From DASQHY01 sp035602605 (lineage in GTDB: Bacteria; Acidobacteriota; Terriglobia; Acidiferrales; UBA7541), in NCBI GenBank assembly GCA_035602605.1, contig DATNLZ010000029.1, positions 1 through 64,000 on the forward strand: a DNA stretch of 64,000 nt, read 5' to 3'. Under the pieces are notes generated by a model. It was not told the origin of the DNA and ran no database searches. It was given only the letters and a program-made list of their open reading frames with translations. Of this stretch, positions 43,285 to 51,212 are shown in pieces (the first letter of the stretch is position 1; each line of letters begins with the position of its first letter). The position numbers were made by a program, and so were the translations under genes.

Positions 43285-44361
43285 ATGAAGCTGTCGCGCA
43301 GAGAACTTCTTCGTTCCCTGCTGGTGGGGGGCGGGAACCTGGGCTTTCTCGGCCTGTGGGGTCGCTCGGCCTTCAGTCTGCGGTCTCAGGAAAAAGCCAA
43401 ATCCGAACCAGCCCCAGCACCGTTGACTTCCGGGATCGCAGCGGGAACCGCGTCGGTGCCCAGTGTGCAGGAAGCCGTCAATCAATATTGCAAATGGTTT
43501 GACTACGTCGTCCATTGGCGAGGAAAAGTGACGGCGGCTCAGGCTACGCTGTGGGATGCGCCTGGTGTGGCCGGCCATCCGGCCGCGCTGGTCGGCCCCA
43601 AGGACATGCAGCGGGGTCTGATCCGCTTTGTGGAGGTTTCGGCCAAGCCCACGCCGGCTTTCACCACACGTGGCTGGACAGCGCTTGAACTCCGGACGCG
43701 CAACGTGGACGAGCTCGCCCAGCGCCTGGAGGCGAGCCCCTTCAAGCGCATCGGTGGACCCGCCGATCTGAAGTTTAGCGACCCGCCGCGACTGCGTGCC
43801 ATGCAGGCTTTGGGACTGGGCGGCGAGGCGCTCTATTGCACTCAGAGCTTGGTCGATCCGAATGGGCCGTATCCGGGCGGCCAGTTGGGCCCGAACAATG
43901 TGGGAACTCTGTTCATCGTTGTTCTGGCCTGTTGGCCCTACCCAGCCACGCGAGACTTCTACATCCAGACCCTCGGCATGAAGCTCGGATTCGAAGCCGA
44001 GTTTCCGCTGAGATTCGCCAACCGGTATCTGGAATGGCCCGCCGACCGCAAGGGGGTTCTGGCCACCGCGCGCTCCGGACCCAGCAGTTTGATCGAACTC
44101 GACGGCTATCCGGAGGAGGTGTTGTCGCGCCCCACTCCTGGTGGCAGCCTGCCTTCAGGAGTGTCCATCTGCACCCTGGACGTTCCCGACATCGAGAAGG
44201 TGGCCGTGGCGCTCCAGACCGCCTCGATTCCCTTTCGCCGGTTAAGTTCGCGCCTATCTGAACCACTCTATCGGAATCGACCGGCGCTGGCCTTGCGCGG
44301 GCGCTCGGGCGAGATTGCGGAGTTGGTGGAGAATAAGGAGGCACAGCCATCCGGCGGCTGA
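43285..44361 (+). CDS. Exported VOC-fold protein 2
   Basis: A 358-residue paralogue of the VOC protein at 15630-16709. Leader LSRRELLRSLLVGGGNLGFLG is twin-arginine-like. The mature domain carries PLTSGIAAGTASVPS, QRGLIRFVEVSAKPTPAF, WTALELRTRNVDELAQRLE, GGQLGPNNVGTLFIVVLACW and RDFYIQTLGMKLGF, in the same order as the paralogue. Two VOC repeats are expected to form one metal site; I could not assign all ligands. GAAGGAAGGCGAG precedes the ATG, 24 bases after B2. Likely the last gene of the TBDR3 operon. The strict association with exported cupins suggests an extracytoplasmic ring-cleavage or isomerisation step. Confidence 0.78.
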   Translation: MKLSRRELLRSLLVGGGNLGFLGLWGRSAFSLRSQEKAKSEPAPAPLTSGIAAGTASVPSVQEAVNQYCKWFDYVVHWRGKVTAAQATLWDAPGVAGHPAALVGPKDMQRGLIRFVEVSAKPTPAFTTRGWTALELRTRNVDELAQRLEASPFKRIGGPADLKFSDPPRLRAMQALGLGGEALYCTQSLVDPNGPYPGGQLGPNNVGTLFIVVLACWPYPATRDFYIQTLGMKLGFEAEFPLRFANRYLEWPADRKGVLATARSGPSSLIELDGYPEEVLSRPTPGGSLPSGVSICTLDVPDIEKVAVALQTASIPFRRLSSRLSEPLYRNRPALALRGRSGEIAELVENKEAQPSGG

Positions 44362-44557
44362 GAAGATCCGGCTCTCTCACGCAGGAAAAGTGTTTCCTGG
44401 CGATTCGGGAGTTGCCGCGAACCCGGCAAGAATCCAACAGCTCGCTGTTTGCTTGACGGGAAACCTCCTTCTAAACCTGGGGACTGATCACCTATGGTCA
44501 GGTCAGGGCTTCACAAAGTGCCTGTACGGGGGTGAGCCCGCTCGGTTCACTTTCTTC

Positions 44558-44627
44558 TTGACACTTTCGAAAGCCGCGTGCTACAAGCCGCTCTTATTAG
44601 TCATATAGTCATATCATTATGATGTTT
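44558..44627 (+). promoter_or_regulatory. Promoter with element A upstream of A3/B3/GntR
   Basis: TTGACA (44558-44563), 17-bp spacer, CTACAA (44581-44586), then element A at 44605-44627 with the perfect arms TCATA-N4-TATGA; an extra GTCATAT half-site adjoins it upstream. As the operon includes the GntR gene, this would be an autoregulatory site. The sequence 44362-44557 before it shows nothing recognisable. Confidence 0.7.
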
Positions 44628-44713
44628 TGTGCTACGGCCATCGCGTCGTCGACCGCGCTTCAAGCTGAACTGAATCAGCCCACCATCCTTCGTGATCAGG
44701 AAGGTCTCGAACC

Positions 44714-45667
44714 GTGCCGCATCTGATGGGCCATTCCGCCATTCGGGTCGTTTTGCTGGTTACCGGCCTCGCGGCTGCGGTAGGCGCGCAGTCCTGGAGG
44801 ATCATTGAGTCGCGGGACCGAGGCAAGGACTTGGTCGCTTGGGTTCAACCGGACAGGCTCTATTGGAGGCCTTTCGCGATTCGCGGTATTCGAGATGCAG
44901 AGATCAAGCTGCTGAGCGTTGACGAAACCACTCAAGCCCGCTCGCAGATCAAGCGGCTGCCGCCGGGTTGGTCCCGACCCACCGGATATCACAAAACCAA
45001 CACAGAAATTTTTGTCTTGGACGGTGATCTTGCCATCGGGGACAAGAAGATGGGAAAGTACTCCTATGCTCATTACCCCGCCGGCTACGCTCATGGGCCG
45101 GTGCATACCGATTATGGAGCCACGTTTCTCGAATGGTGGGATGGGCCTCCTGACTTTGTGGCCAGCCGGGAATCGAAGCCGGACGCGCGCTCTGACCAAG
45201 TCATCGAAGGTTGGAATTACTATACGGCGCGCCTCGCCAAAGCAGAGGATTTTCCGAAGTTCAGCAACCGTCCGCTTCCGCCCGACTACCCGATTCATCT
45301 GAAAATCATCCGACGCGACCCGGTGACCGGACAGCTGACCTGGATCGCGATGACGCCCGGCGGAGGCGCAGGCAGCCTGACGGCCGGCAAGCGCCGACCC
45401 TTGTGGAGCGCCAATCCCGCCTGGGAGGAAGGCTACCTACTCGAAGGAGACATGACCGTAGGGGAGTGTCTGCCCGTAGGTGAGGTGGTAGGCAGCTATG
45501 GCCCGGGCGGTTACTTCTTCCGGCCGGCCAGCGCCCCCTACGGTGGGCGCAGTTTGTGGTCGTCCACTTATAGCTTGTGGCTCTTTCGCACGGGCAGCAG
45601 TTCCGGCCTGAATTACTTCGATCGTTGCGATAATCCCAAAGAGACGGAGAAGGAGGGCCGCGAGTGA
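44714..45667 (+). CDS. Exported bicupin A3
   Basis: A 317-residue A-type bicupin. The GTG at 44714 follows AGGAAGG; an ATG four codons later is possible. The signal peptide ends near residue 26 (VGAQ). Barrels: GYHKTNTEIFVLDGDLAIG with YSYAHYPAGYAHGP, and PAWEEGYLLEGDMTVGE with GYFFRPASAPYGG. The second barrel has Y where A1 and A2 have H (LHGG/RHGG), so a metal ligand may be lost there. Coupled to B3 through a GTGA overlap. First gene of an operon that ends with the GntR regulator. Confidence 0.8.
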   Translation: MPHLMGHSAIRVVLLVTGLAAAVGAQSWRIIESRDRGKDLVAWVQPDRLYWRPFAIRGIRDAEIKLLSVDETTQARSQIKRLPPGWSRPTGYHKTNTEIFVLDGDLAIGDKKMGKYSYAHYPAGYAHGPVHTDYGATFLEWWDGPPDFVASRESKPDARSDQVIEGWNYYTARLAKAEDFPKFSNRPLPPDYPIHLKIIRRDPVTGQLTWIAMTPGGGAGSLTAGKRRPLWSANPAWEEGYLLEGDMTVGECLPVGEVVGSYGPGGYFFRPASAPYGGRSLWSSTYSLWLFRTGSSSGLNYFDRCDNPKETEKEGRE

Positions 45668-46665
45668 AGTTACAATTGGTGCTGCTGTGCGTACCCCTTC
45701 TCGAGGCGGCTGCGATCTCGCTACCTGCCCAGGAGCCCACGCCGCCTCCGACGCCGAAGCCCAGCAGTTATGAAGGTGAGGGCCGTCCCGGCTATGTCCT
45801 CATCGAGAACCCCGAGACGATGCCGTGGGAGCACTTGAATATTCCGGGCATGCCGGAGGGGATGAAAGCGAGGTTGCTCAGCCGCTCCCCCAGCATAGGC
45901 GCCGTCGCGCTGATGATCTCGCTGCCGATGGGCTGGCGGCAGGAGCAGAAGGGCTACCACTCGAGCGATGAGGAAATCTTTCTGCTGGAGGGCGATCTCA
46001 GCATCGGCGACGCCAAAGGCGAACAGAAGTTGACCAAGTACTCCTACACTTACATTCCCGCGGGAATGGCGCACGGTCCGGTGAGCACGCGGCAAGGCGC
46101 GGTTTTCATCCAATGGTTCAAGGCTCCGCCGGACTTTGTAGCCTCTGAAGGGGACAAGGCGGGAGCGCGGGATTACGCCGTCGTGCGTGACTGGAACTAC
46201 TATCGCCAGAACTTATATATCGGGAAGCCCTTTCCCGCCTATCGTGTCGGCGGCAATATCCCGGGATCCATCCATCAACTGCTGCGTCAAGATCCGGACA
46301 CCGGCGAGATGACCTGGATGGTGTTCGGAGTCGGTGGTGGAGGCGGCCCGGCTCCAGCCATTCCATCCTACGAAGTCCATCCTAGCTTCGAGGAGTATTA
46401 TTGGGTGGAGTCGAGTGGCCATCACGTGATTGGGGAGTGTCTCCCTCAGGGACCAACGGCAGTCCGCTACGGCAATCGAAGCTATTGGTGGCGTCCGGGC
46501 GGCGTGGGACATCTAGGTCCTCTCTCGCACAGCGATTCCGGCTATACCCTCTCGTTGGTGCGCACCGGGGTACGGCTTTGGGCCGACTACTACACCGACT
46601 GCACGTATCAGCAGAAGATTGAGTTCACCAGCAACGGCGCGAAACTGGTGCCCGAGAAAAAATAG
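45664..46665 (+). CDS. Exported bicupin B3
   Basis: A 333-residue B-type bicupin with GTG start overlapping the A3 stop (GTGA), behind GGAGAAGGAGGG. Signal peptide to about residue 23 (LPAQ), then a proline-rich spacer (EPTPPPTPKP). Barrels: GYHSSDEEIFLLEGDLSIG with YSYTYIPAGMAHGP, and HPSFEEYYWVESSGHHVIGECLP with YWWRPGGVGHLG. C-terminus LWADYYTDCTYQQKIEF closely matches B2. With A3 it forms the third tandem pair. The 11-base gap to the GntR gene indicates co-transcription. Confidence 0.82.
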   Translation: MKLQLVLLCVPLLEAAAISLPAQEPTPPPTPKPSSYEGEGRPGYVLIENPETMPWEHLNIPGMPEGMKARLLSRSPSIGAVALMISLPMGWRQEQKGYHSSDEEIFLLEGDLSIGDAKGEQKLTKYSYTYIPAGMAHGPVSTRQGAVFIQWFKAPPDFVASEGDKAGARDYAVVRDWNYYRQNLYIGKPFPAYRVGGNIPGSIHQLLRQDPDTGEMTWMVFGVGGGGGPAPAIPSYEVHPSFEEYYWVESSGHHVIGECLPQGPTAVRYGNRSYWWRPGGVGHLGPLSHSDSGYTLSLVRTGVRLWADYYTDCTYQQKIEFTSNGAKLVPEKK

Positions 46666-46676
46666 AGCGAGGAGCC

Positions 46677-47498
46677 ATGGGCGCCAGTGCTACGAAATTC
46701 GCTTCCAGCGGACCGGAGAAGTCGCCGCTGTTTGTATCCGATAAGGTCCCGTTGTACTACCAACTGCAGAGTATCCTGACGGACAAAATCCTTTCGGGAA
46801 GTTTGGCACCGGGTTATCGGCTTCCCACCGAGGCAATGCTGGTGGAGGAGTACGGAGTGAGCCGCATTACGGTGCGGCAGGCGTTGGGGGCGATGGAGGA
46901 GGAAGGCCTGATCCGGCGCGAGGCTGGCCGAGGCACGTTTGTCAACAAACATAGGCCGTTTAGAGGGGCGCTGCAACTTGAAGGATCGATGGACGATCTG
47001 ATCACCCTGGGTTTGACGACCACCGTGGTGAAGGTGCTTCACATTGCCACGGTGAATGCCTCCGCGGCGGAAGCGAAGGTGTTAGGTCTCGAGCCGGGAG
47101 CGCTTTTGGTGCGGTGTGCCCGCGTCCGCTCCTACCGCAATCAACCCTACAGCCACGTGGTGAACGACTTGCCATATGAAATCGGGCGACGGCTCACCCG
47201 GGCGAACTGGAAGGGCTCAGTTTCACGCGTGCTGCAGGAAAAGCTGGGCATTCCGCTGCTGGAAGCCCGGCAGAGTATTCGAGCGTCCCTGGCCAACACA
47301 GAACTGGCGCGGCTGCTTTCCACACGCATCGGCGCGCCGCTCCTCTCTGTGGATCGCGTGGTGATGACCGCCAATGGCCGTCCCGTGGATCACGTACGCA
47401 CGCATTACCGCAGCGATATCTTTTGTTTTAACGTGCACCTGCGGAAAGACCACCCCCGCGAGAACTGGACGTTTAAACCGCGGCGGAAGTCGTCGTAG
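46677..47498 (+). CDS. GntR-family regulator, HutC subfamily (UTRA domain)
   Basis: A 273-residue transcription factor. N-terminal winged helix at about residues 24-88 (VPLYYQLQSILTDKILSG, GYRLPTEAMLVEEYGVSR, ITVRQALGAMEEEGLI, GRGTFV), typical of GntR. A UTRA ligand-binding domain covers about 105-250 (VLGLEPGALLVRCARVR, RASLANTELARLLSTRIGAPLLSVDRV, THYRSDIFCF). UTRA domains bind small sugars, amino-acid or carboxylate effectors. GAGGAGCC precedes the ATG. It is the only transcription regulator found in the window and lies in an operon preceded by element A, so it is the best candidate to bind that element. It converges on the large-subunit gene at 47589. Confidence 0.92.
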   Translation: MGASATKFASSGPEKSPLFVSDKVPLYYQLQSILTDKILSGSLAPGYRLPTEAMLVEEYGVSRITVRQALGAMEEEGLIRREAGRGTFVNKHRPFRGALQLEGSMDDLITLGLTTTVVKVLHIATVNASAAEAKVLGLEPGALLVRCARVRSYRNQPYSHVVNDLPYEIGRRLTRANWKGSVSRVLQEKLGIPLLEARQSIRASLANTELARLLSTRIGAPLLSVDRVVMTANGRPVDHVRTHYRSDIFCFNVHLRKDHPRENWTFKPRRKSS

Positions 47499-47588
47499 TA
47501 GGGAGAAGGTTGGAAATCCCAGTCTCCGGCTGCGGCGGAACCTGTGCTGCGGGCTCCGCCGTCGAAATCTTCGGCATCGGATTTGACT

Positions 47589-49994
47589 TTAGATCTCGGG
47601 TTCTAGATTTTGGAGCACTCTTCCCCGCATTAAGCGCCAAATGCGAGGTGGGTTCAGCGGTAACTCGCGAATCTCCACGCCGAAGGGCGCGAGCGCATCG
47701 GCTACGGCATTCACGACGGCGGCCACGGTCCCCCCAATGCCAGCCTCCCCTGCTCCTTTCGTGCCTAGCAACGTGAACGGGCTGGGCGTGCAGTGGTGCC
47801 CAATCTCAATGAGGGGAATGTCGGCGGCCCGCGGCATCAGGTAATCCTTGAGCGAAGTGGTTAGTGGACTGCCATCGTTGTTGTAGGCTACCTCCTCTCC
47901 CAAGGCCGCGCCGATGCCCATGGCCACCGCGCCGTGCGTCTGCCCTTCCACCAGGAGCGGATTCACCACGACGCCGCAGTCATGGATCGCGGCGACACGG
48001 ATGACCCTTACCCGACCGGTCTCCACATCCACTTCGACCACGGCAATGTAGGCGCCGTTCGAGTAGCTGGGATACGGATTCACGTGGCCATGTTCGTCGG
48101 GGATATGGCGGACATGCGTGGGTTTGTAGGTGCGGGTTTCTTCCAGAGACGGCTCCACAACGCTGGCCACATCATACGGGCGCGTGTAGATCGTGTAGGC
48201 CACCTCTTGAACGCTAACGCTTACCCCCGGGCGATCCTTGGGATGGATGCTGCCTCGGTGGAAAACAAGCTCTTTCCAATCCTCTCCGAGAAGAACGCCC
48301 GCAACTTTAGCTATCTTCTCCCTCACCGCGCGCGCCGCGAGCGCCGCCGAAGCTCCGCCCAGCATCAGGCTGCGGCCGCTGAAGTTACCAAACCCATAGG
48401 GGCAGGAGTCCGTGTCCCCCTGGAGAACGCGAATCTCGCTTAAGTCCACACCCAGCTCGTCGGCAACGATCTGGGCGATACCTGTATCGCTGCCGCCCCC
48501 CGGATTGGTCACACCAGTGAGCACCGTGACTTTGCCCGCAGGATCAACCTTGACGGTGGAGGTGTCGTATCCGGCTATCAAAGTCCCGGACATGGAGCCG
48601 CCCTCGGGTGTCAGCTCGTAGCCGATGCCGATGCCCAAGTAACGCCCCTGCTGTCGGCTGCGTTGCTGCTCCTCGCGCAACTGGCGGTAGCCGATCAGGT
48701 TCAGGGTCTTCTTCAGAGTGGTCTCGTAATCTCCGCTGTCAACCACCAGGCCGGTTGGCGTCTGATACGGGAAAGCATTCGCAGGGATGAAATTTCGGAA
48801 GCGGACTTCCGCCGGATCCATGCCCAGGTGGATCGCCACAAGGTCCATGATGCGTTCCATGACCACGTGGGTGGCTTCCTTACCGTATCCCCGCGAGGCG
48901 TTCCACGGTCCTTTATTCGTCACCACGGCGGAGAACTGCACATCGATGTTCTCGATCCGGTACGCTGAGGGCATGGTCAAGGCAGTGAGAAAAACCATGG
49001 CCCAACCCGGCGTGGCGGTAGGAACTCCGACGTTGCCGAGGAAATCGTCCTTCAGACCAGCGATCCTGCCATCCTTATTGAAAGCCACTTCGAAATGGTG
49101 GATCTGCTCGCGGCCTCCGATCAGCAGACATTCGTCGCGCCCTTCCATCCACTTCACCGGGCGGCCGGTCAGCTTGGCCAGCAGGCAGACCAGAGGCTCT
49201 TCCGGATGCCCGTGCATCTTCAGCCCAAAAGCGCCGCCGAGGTTCGGAACAATGATGCGGATGCGGTTCTCCGGGATGCGCAGGGCCTCGGAGAGAACGT
49301 TCCGTAAAGGATGAGGGTTTTGCGCGGTGGCGTAGAGCGTGAGGCTTTCGTCAACCTTGTCGAAGACGGCTAAGTAGGCGCGTGTCTCAATGGGCTGCGT
49401 GGAATAACGCTGGATCCGGAGCGAGTCCCTGATAACGTGGTCGGCCGTGCGGAAGGCCAACTCTACATCGCCCGCGGTGAAGCGGTGGCACACCATGACG
49501 TTATCGCCCCACTGCTCGAACAACATGGGCGCGCCGGGCGCGACCGCTGCTTCTGCGTCCAGGACCACGGGCAGCGGTTCGTAATGCACTCGGACCAAGG
49601 CGGCCGCCGCCTGCGCATCCTGTCGGCTCGCCGCCACCACCGCAGCCACCGGCTGCCCGGCGTAGAGCACCTTGTCCGCAGCTAGCGCCAGGATGTCTGT
49701 GCGCTTGCCCCCCAGCTGCCGCGGGTCCATGAAGTAGGGGATTGGATTCAGATGCCGGCAGGCCTCCTCTCCGGAAAGCACCCTCGCCACACCTGGAGCC
49801 TTCTCGGCCGCGCTCGAGTCAATGCCGCAAATCCGCGCATGCGCGTGCGGACTGCGCACGACGGCCATATGCAGCGTGCCGGGCGGACTGAAGTCGGCCA
49901 CAAAAGGCGCCCGCCCAGCGACAAAGAGTTCCCCCTTGAGTTTCTTGATGCGCGAGCCGACATAGGGTTCGTTTGTTTGCGAAGGGGCACTCAC
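47589..49994 (-). CDS. Molybdenum hydroxylase large subunit 1 (xanthine dehydrogenase/CoxL type)
   Basis: An 801-residue Mo-binding subunit. The N-terminal a/b hammerhead domain contains FVADFSPPGTLHMAVVRSPHAHAR. The Mo-cofactor motifs are VPNLGGAFGLKMHGHPEEP near residue 250 and NASRGYGKEATHVVMERI near 375; the C-terminal GTKGAGEAGIGGTVAAVVNA carries the catalytic glutamate near 755. The active-site loop is ASRGYG rather than AYRCSFR, so it is not a form I CO dehydrogenase. The family hydroxylates aromatic heterocycles, purines or aldehydes. The GTG start overlaps the stop of Tat-cupin T4 (GTGA). No FAD or 2Fe-2S gene adjoins it; the only ones lie at 34482-35896. No Tat leader. Confidence 0.92.
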   Translation of the reverse strand: MSAPSQTNEPYVGSRIKKLKGELFVAGRAPFVADFSPPGTLHMAVVRSPHAHARICGIDSSAAEKAPGVARVLSGEEACRHLNPIPYFMDPRQLGGKRTDILALAADKVLYAGQPVAAVVAASRQDAQAAAALVRVHYEPLPVVLDAEAAVAPGAPMLFEQWGDNVMVCHRFTAGDVELAFRTADHVIRDSLRIQRYSTQPIETRAYLAVFDKVDESLTLYATAQNPHPLRNVLSEALRIPENRIRIIVPNLGGAFGLKMHGHPEEPLVCLLAKLTGRPVKWMEGRDECLLIGGREQIHHFEVAFNKDGRIAGLKDDFLGNVGVPTATPGWAMVFLTALTMPSAYRIENIDVQFSAVVTNKGPWNASRGYGKEATHVVMERIMDLVAIHLGMDPAEVRFRNFIPANAFPYQTPTGLVVDSGDYETTLKKTLNLIGYRQLREEQQRSRQQGRYLGIGIGYELTPEGGSMSGTLIAGYDTSTVKVDPAGKVTVLTGVTNPGGGSDTGIAQIVADELGVDLSEIRVLQGDTDSCPYGFGNFSGRSLMLGGASAALAARAVREKIAKVAGVLLGEDWKELVFHRGSIHPKDRPGVSVSVQEVAYTIYTRPYDVASVVEPSLEETRTYKPTHVRHIPDEHGHVNPYPSYSNGAYIAVVEVDVETGRVRVIRVAAIHDCGVVVNPLLVEGQTHGAVAMGIGAALGEEVAYNNDGSPLTTSLKDYLMPRAADIPLIEIGHHCTPSPFTLLGTKGAGEAGIGGTVAAVVNAVADALAPFGVEIRELPLNPPRIWRLMRGRVLQNLEPEI

Positions 49995-51058
49995 AGGTAG
50001 GTTGGATCCTCAATCGGAATATTGGGGATGGAAGTACCCTTCGCGTAGGTCACTTCGAGCCACACGGCGCCGCCCTGGCTCACCTCCCCGTCGGCCAGCC
50101 CGAAGATGCTCATGGGTGGGCGTTCCATGTAGAAGTACTTGCCCAACCTGTAGCTCTCAGCCTTTTCGCCGGGCGCCCGGTAGGCTTGAACCTTCAAATC
50201 ACCGGCGATCACGAAGTTCAGTTGGTAGGCCTGCTTGTAGTAGTAGGGGCGAGCGAATTCGCGTGACTGCGAGCTGTCCCACTTGGCGGGAAGGAACCAC
50301 ATCGTGGCGCGAAATCCGCGTCCCTGGTCGTCCACCAGGTGTTTCACCTTCAGCCCGGGCACTGTCGGGTGCGGCTCCCAGGGCATCTTATCGATGGTAT
50401 CGATAATCCGCGGCACCGTCCATGTCTTGATCTTCTTGTAGTCCGCGTTGAATTTCATTCCCGTCTGTCCCGGCTCGACAGTAAAGGTGCCGCCGCTCAC
50501 CTCCCCTTCCTCCATGATGAGGATGATCGCACCCACCTGGGAAGCCATGAATTCCTGCCGTCCCTTCTCGCCTCCGTGCAGGCTGTAGGGCGGGCGATCG
50601 AGGAAGTTGCCTTCGCGGAAGCGTTGCAGCGGCCCATAGTGCTGGTCGGGAGAAGTGGACTCGTTGTTGGTGAAGTCTCCTTCAATGTTGTAGGCCCACT
50701 CATGGAAGGTGTGGTAGTGGACCGCGGCGCCGGGAGCGCCGGGCGGAACGTAGAGGATGGTCAGTTGATCGCCGGTCTTCTTGTTTTCAAAGAGGACCTT
50801 GCGGCCCCAGCCCAGCGCGCCGACCGGGGCTGGAATGGGCATCTTCTCCGTGTCTAAAACCCTTATCGGAAGATATGGTGCGGCGGCGCTGCTGCGGGAT
50901 CCATAGGCGGGCAGAGCCTCGGCCTGAGGAGCAAACGGGGTTGTCCCCGCGGCATTGTCCGCGGCAAAGGCGGACCGGAGCAGTTTCGGCGCCGCCAGCG
51001 TCGCGCCGGCCAAAAGGACGGTTTGCTCGAAAAACTCACGCCGGGATTTCTTGTGCAT
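49991..51058 (-). CDS. Tat-exported cupin T4
   Basis: A 355-residue paralogue of T1-T3 with the leader KKSRREFFEQTVLLAGATLA. Blocks: VHYHTFHEWAYNIEGDFTNN near residue 115, DRPPYSLHGGEKG near 160, YYYKQAYQLNFVIAGDLKVQ near 275, ERPPMSIFGLADGE near 325. AAAGGAGC precedes the ATG. Its stop codon overlaps the start of large subunit 1, and the operon begins at an element A promoter. In the same way T1 overlaps the sulfite-oxidase-like gene. The repeated coupling argues that T-cupins and molybdoenzymes act in one pathway or complex. Confidence 0.82.
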   Translation of the reverse strand: MHKKSRREFFEQTVLLAGATLAAPKLLRSAFAADNAAGTTPFAPQAEALPAYGSRSSAAAPYLPIRVLDTEKMPIPAPVGALGWGRKVLFENKKTGDQLTILYVPPGAPGAAVHYHTFHEWAYNIEGDFTNNESTSPDQHYGPLQRFREGNFLDRPPYSLHGGEKGRQEFMASQVGAIILIMEEGEVSGGTFTVEPGQTGMKFNADYKKIKTWTVPRIIDTIDKMPWEPHPTVPGLKVKHLVDDQGRGFRATMWFLPAKWDSSQSREFARPYYYKQAYQLNFVIAGDLKVQAYRAPGEKAESYRLGKYFYMERPPMSIFGLADGEVSQGGAVWLEVTYAKGTSIPNIPIEDPTYL

Positions 51059-51107
51059 GGGAGCTCCTTTGTCGCTCCTGAAGCCGGGGGGCCGCGAGCG
51101 ACTAACT

Positions 51108-51177
51108 AAATATCATAACGATATGACAATATTACTAATGGGAGGAGTTTCTAGCACGCGTTTTTCGGGCACGTCAA
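51108..51177 (-). promoter_or_regulatory. Promoter with element A upstream of T4/large subunit 1
   Basis: Minus-strand TTGACG (51172-51177), 17-bp spacer, CTAGAA (51149-51154), then element A at 51108-51130 with perfect TCATA-N4-TATGA arms. The promoter shares the stretch GCGTGCTA immediately before the -10 with the promoter at 44558. Confidence 0.7.
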
Positions 51178-51212
51178 GAGGAAACTGCAAGGACGATGAG
51201 GCCCCCGCCATG

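Noticed and set aside
42184..43578. 464-codon minus-strand frame
   Set aside because: Shadow of B2 and the start of VOC 2; composition reflects high GC rather than a protein.
47534..47560. Terminator between the GntR gene and large subunit 1
   Set aside because: GGCGGA/TCCGCC can pair, but the loop is 15 bases and there is no U-run on either strand.
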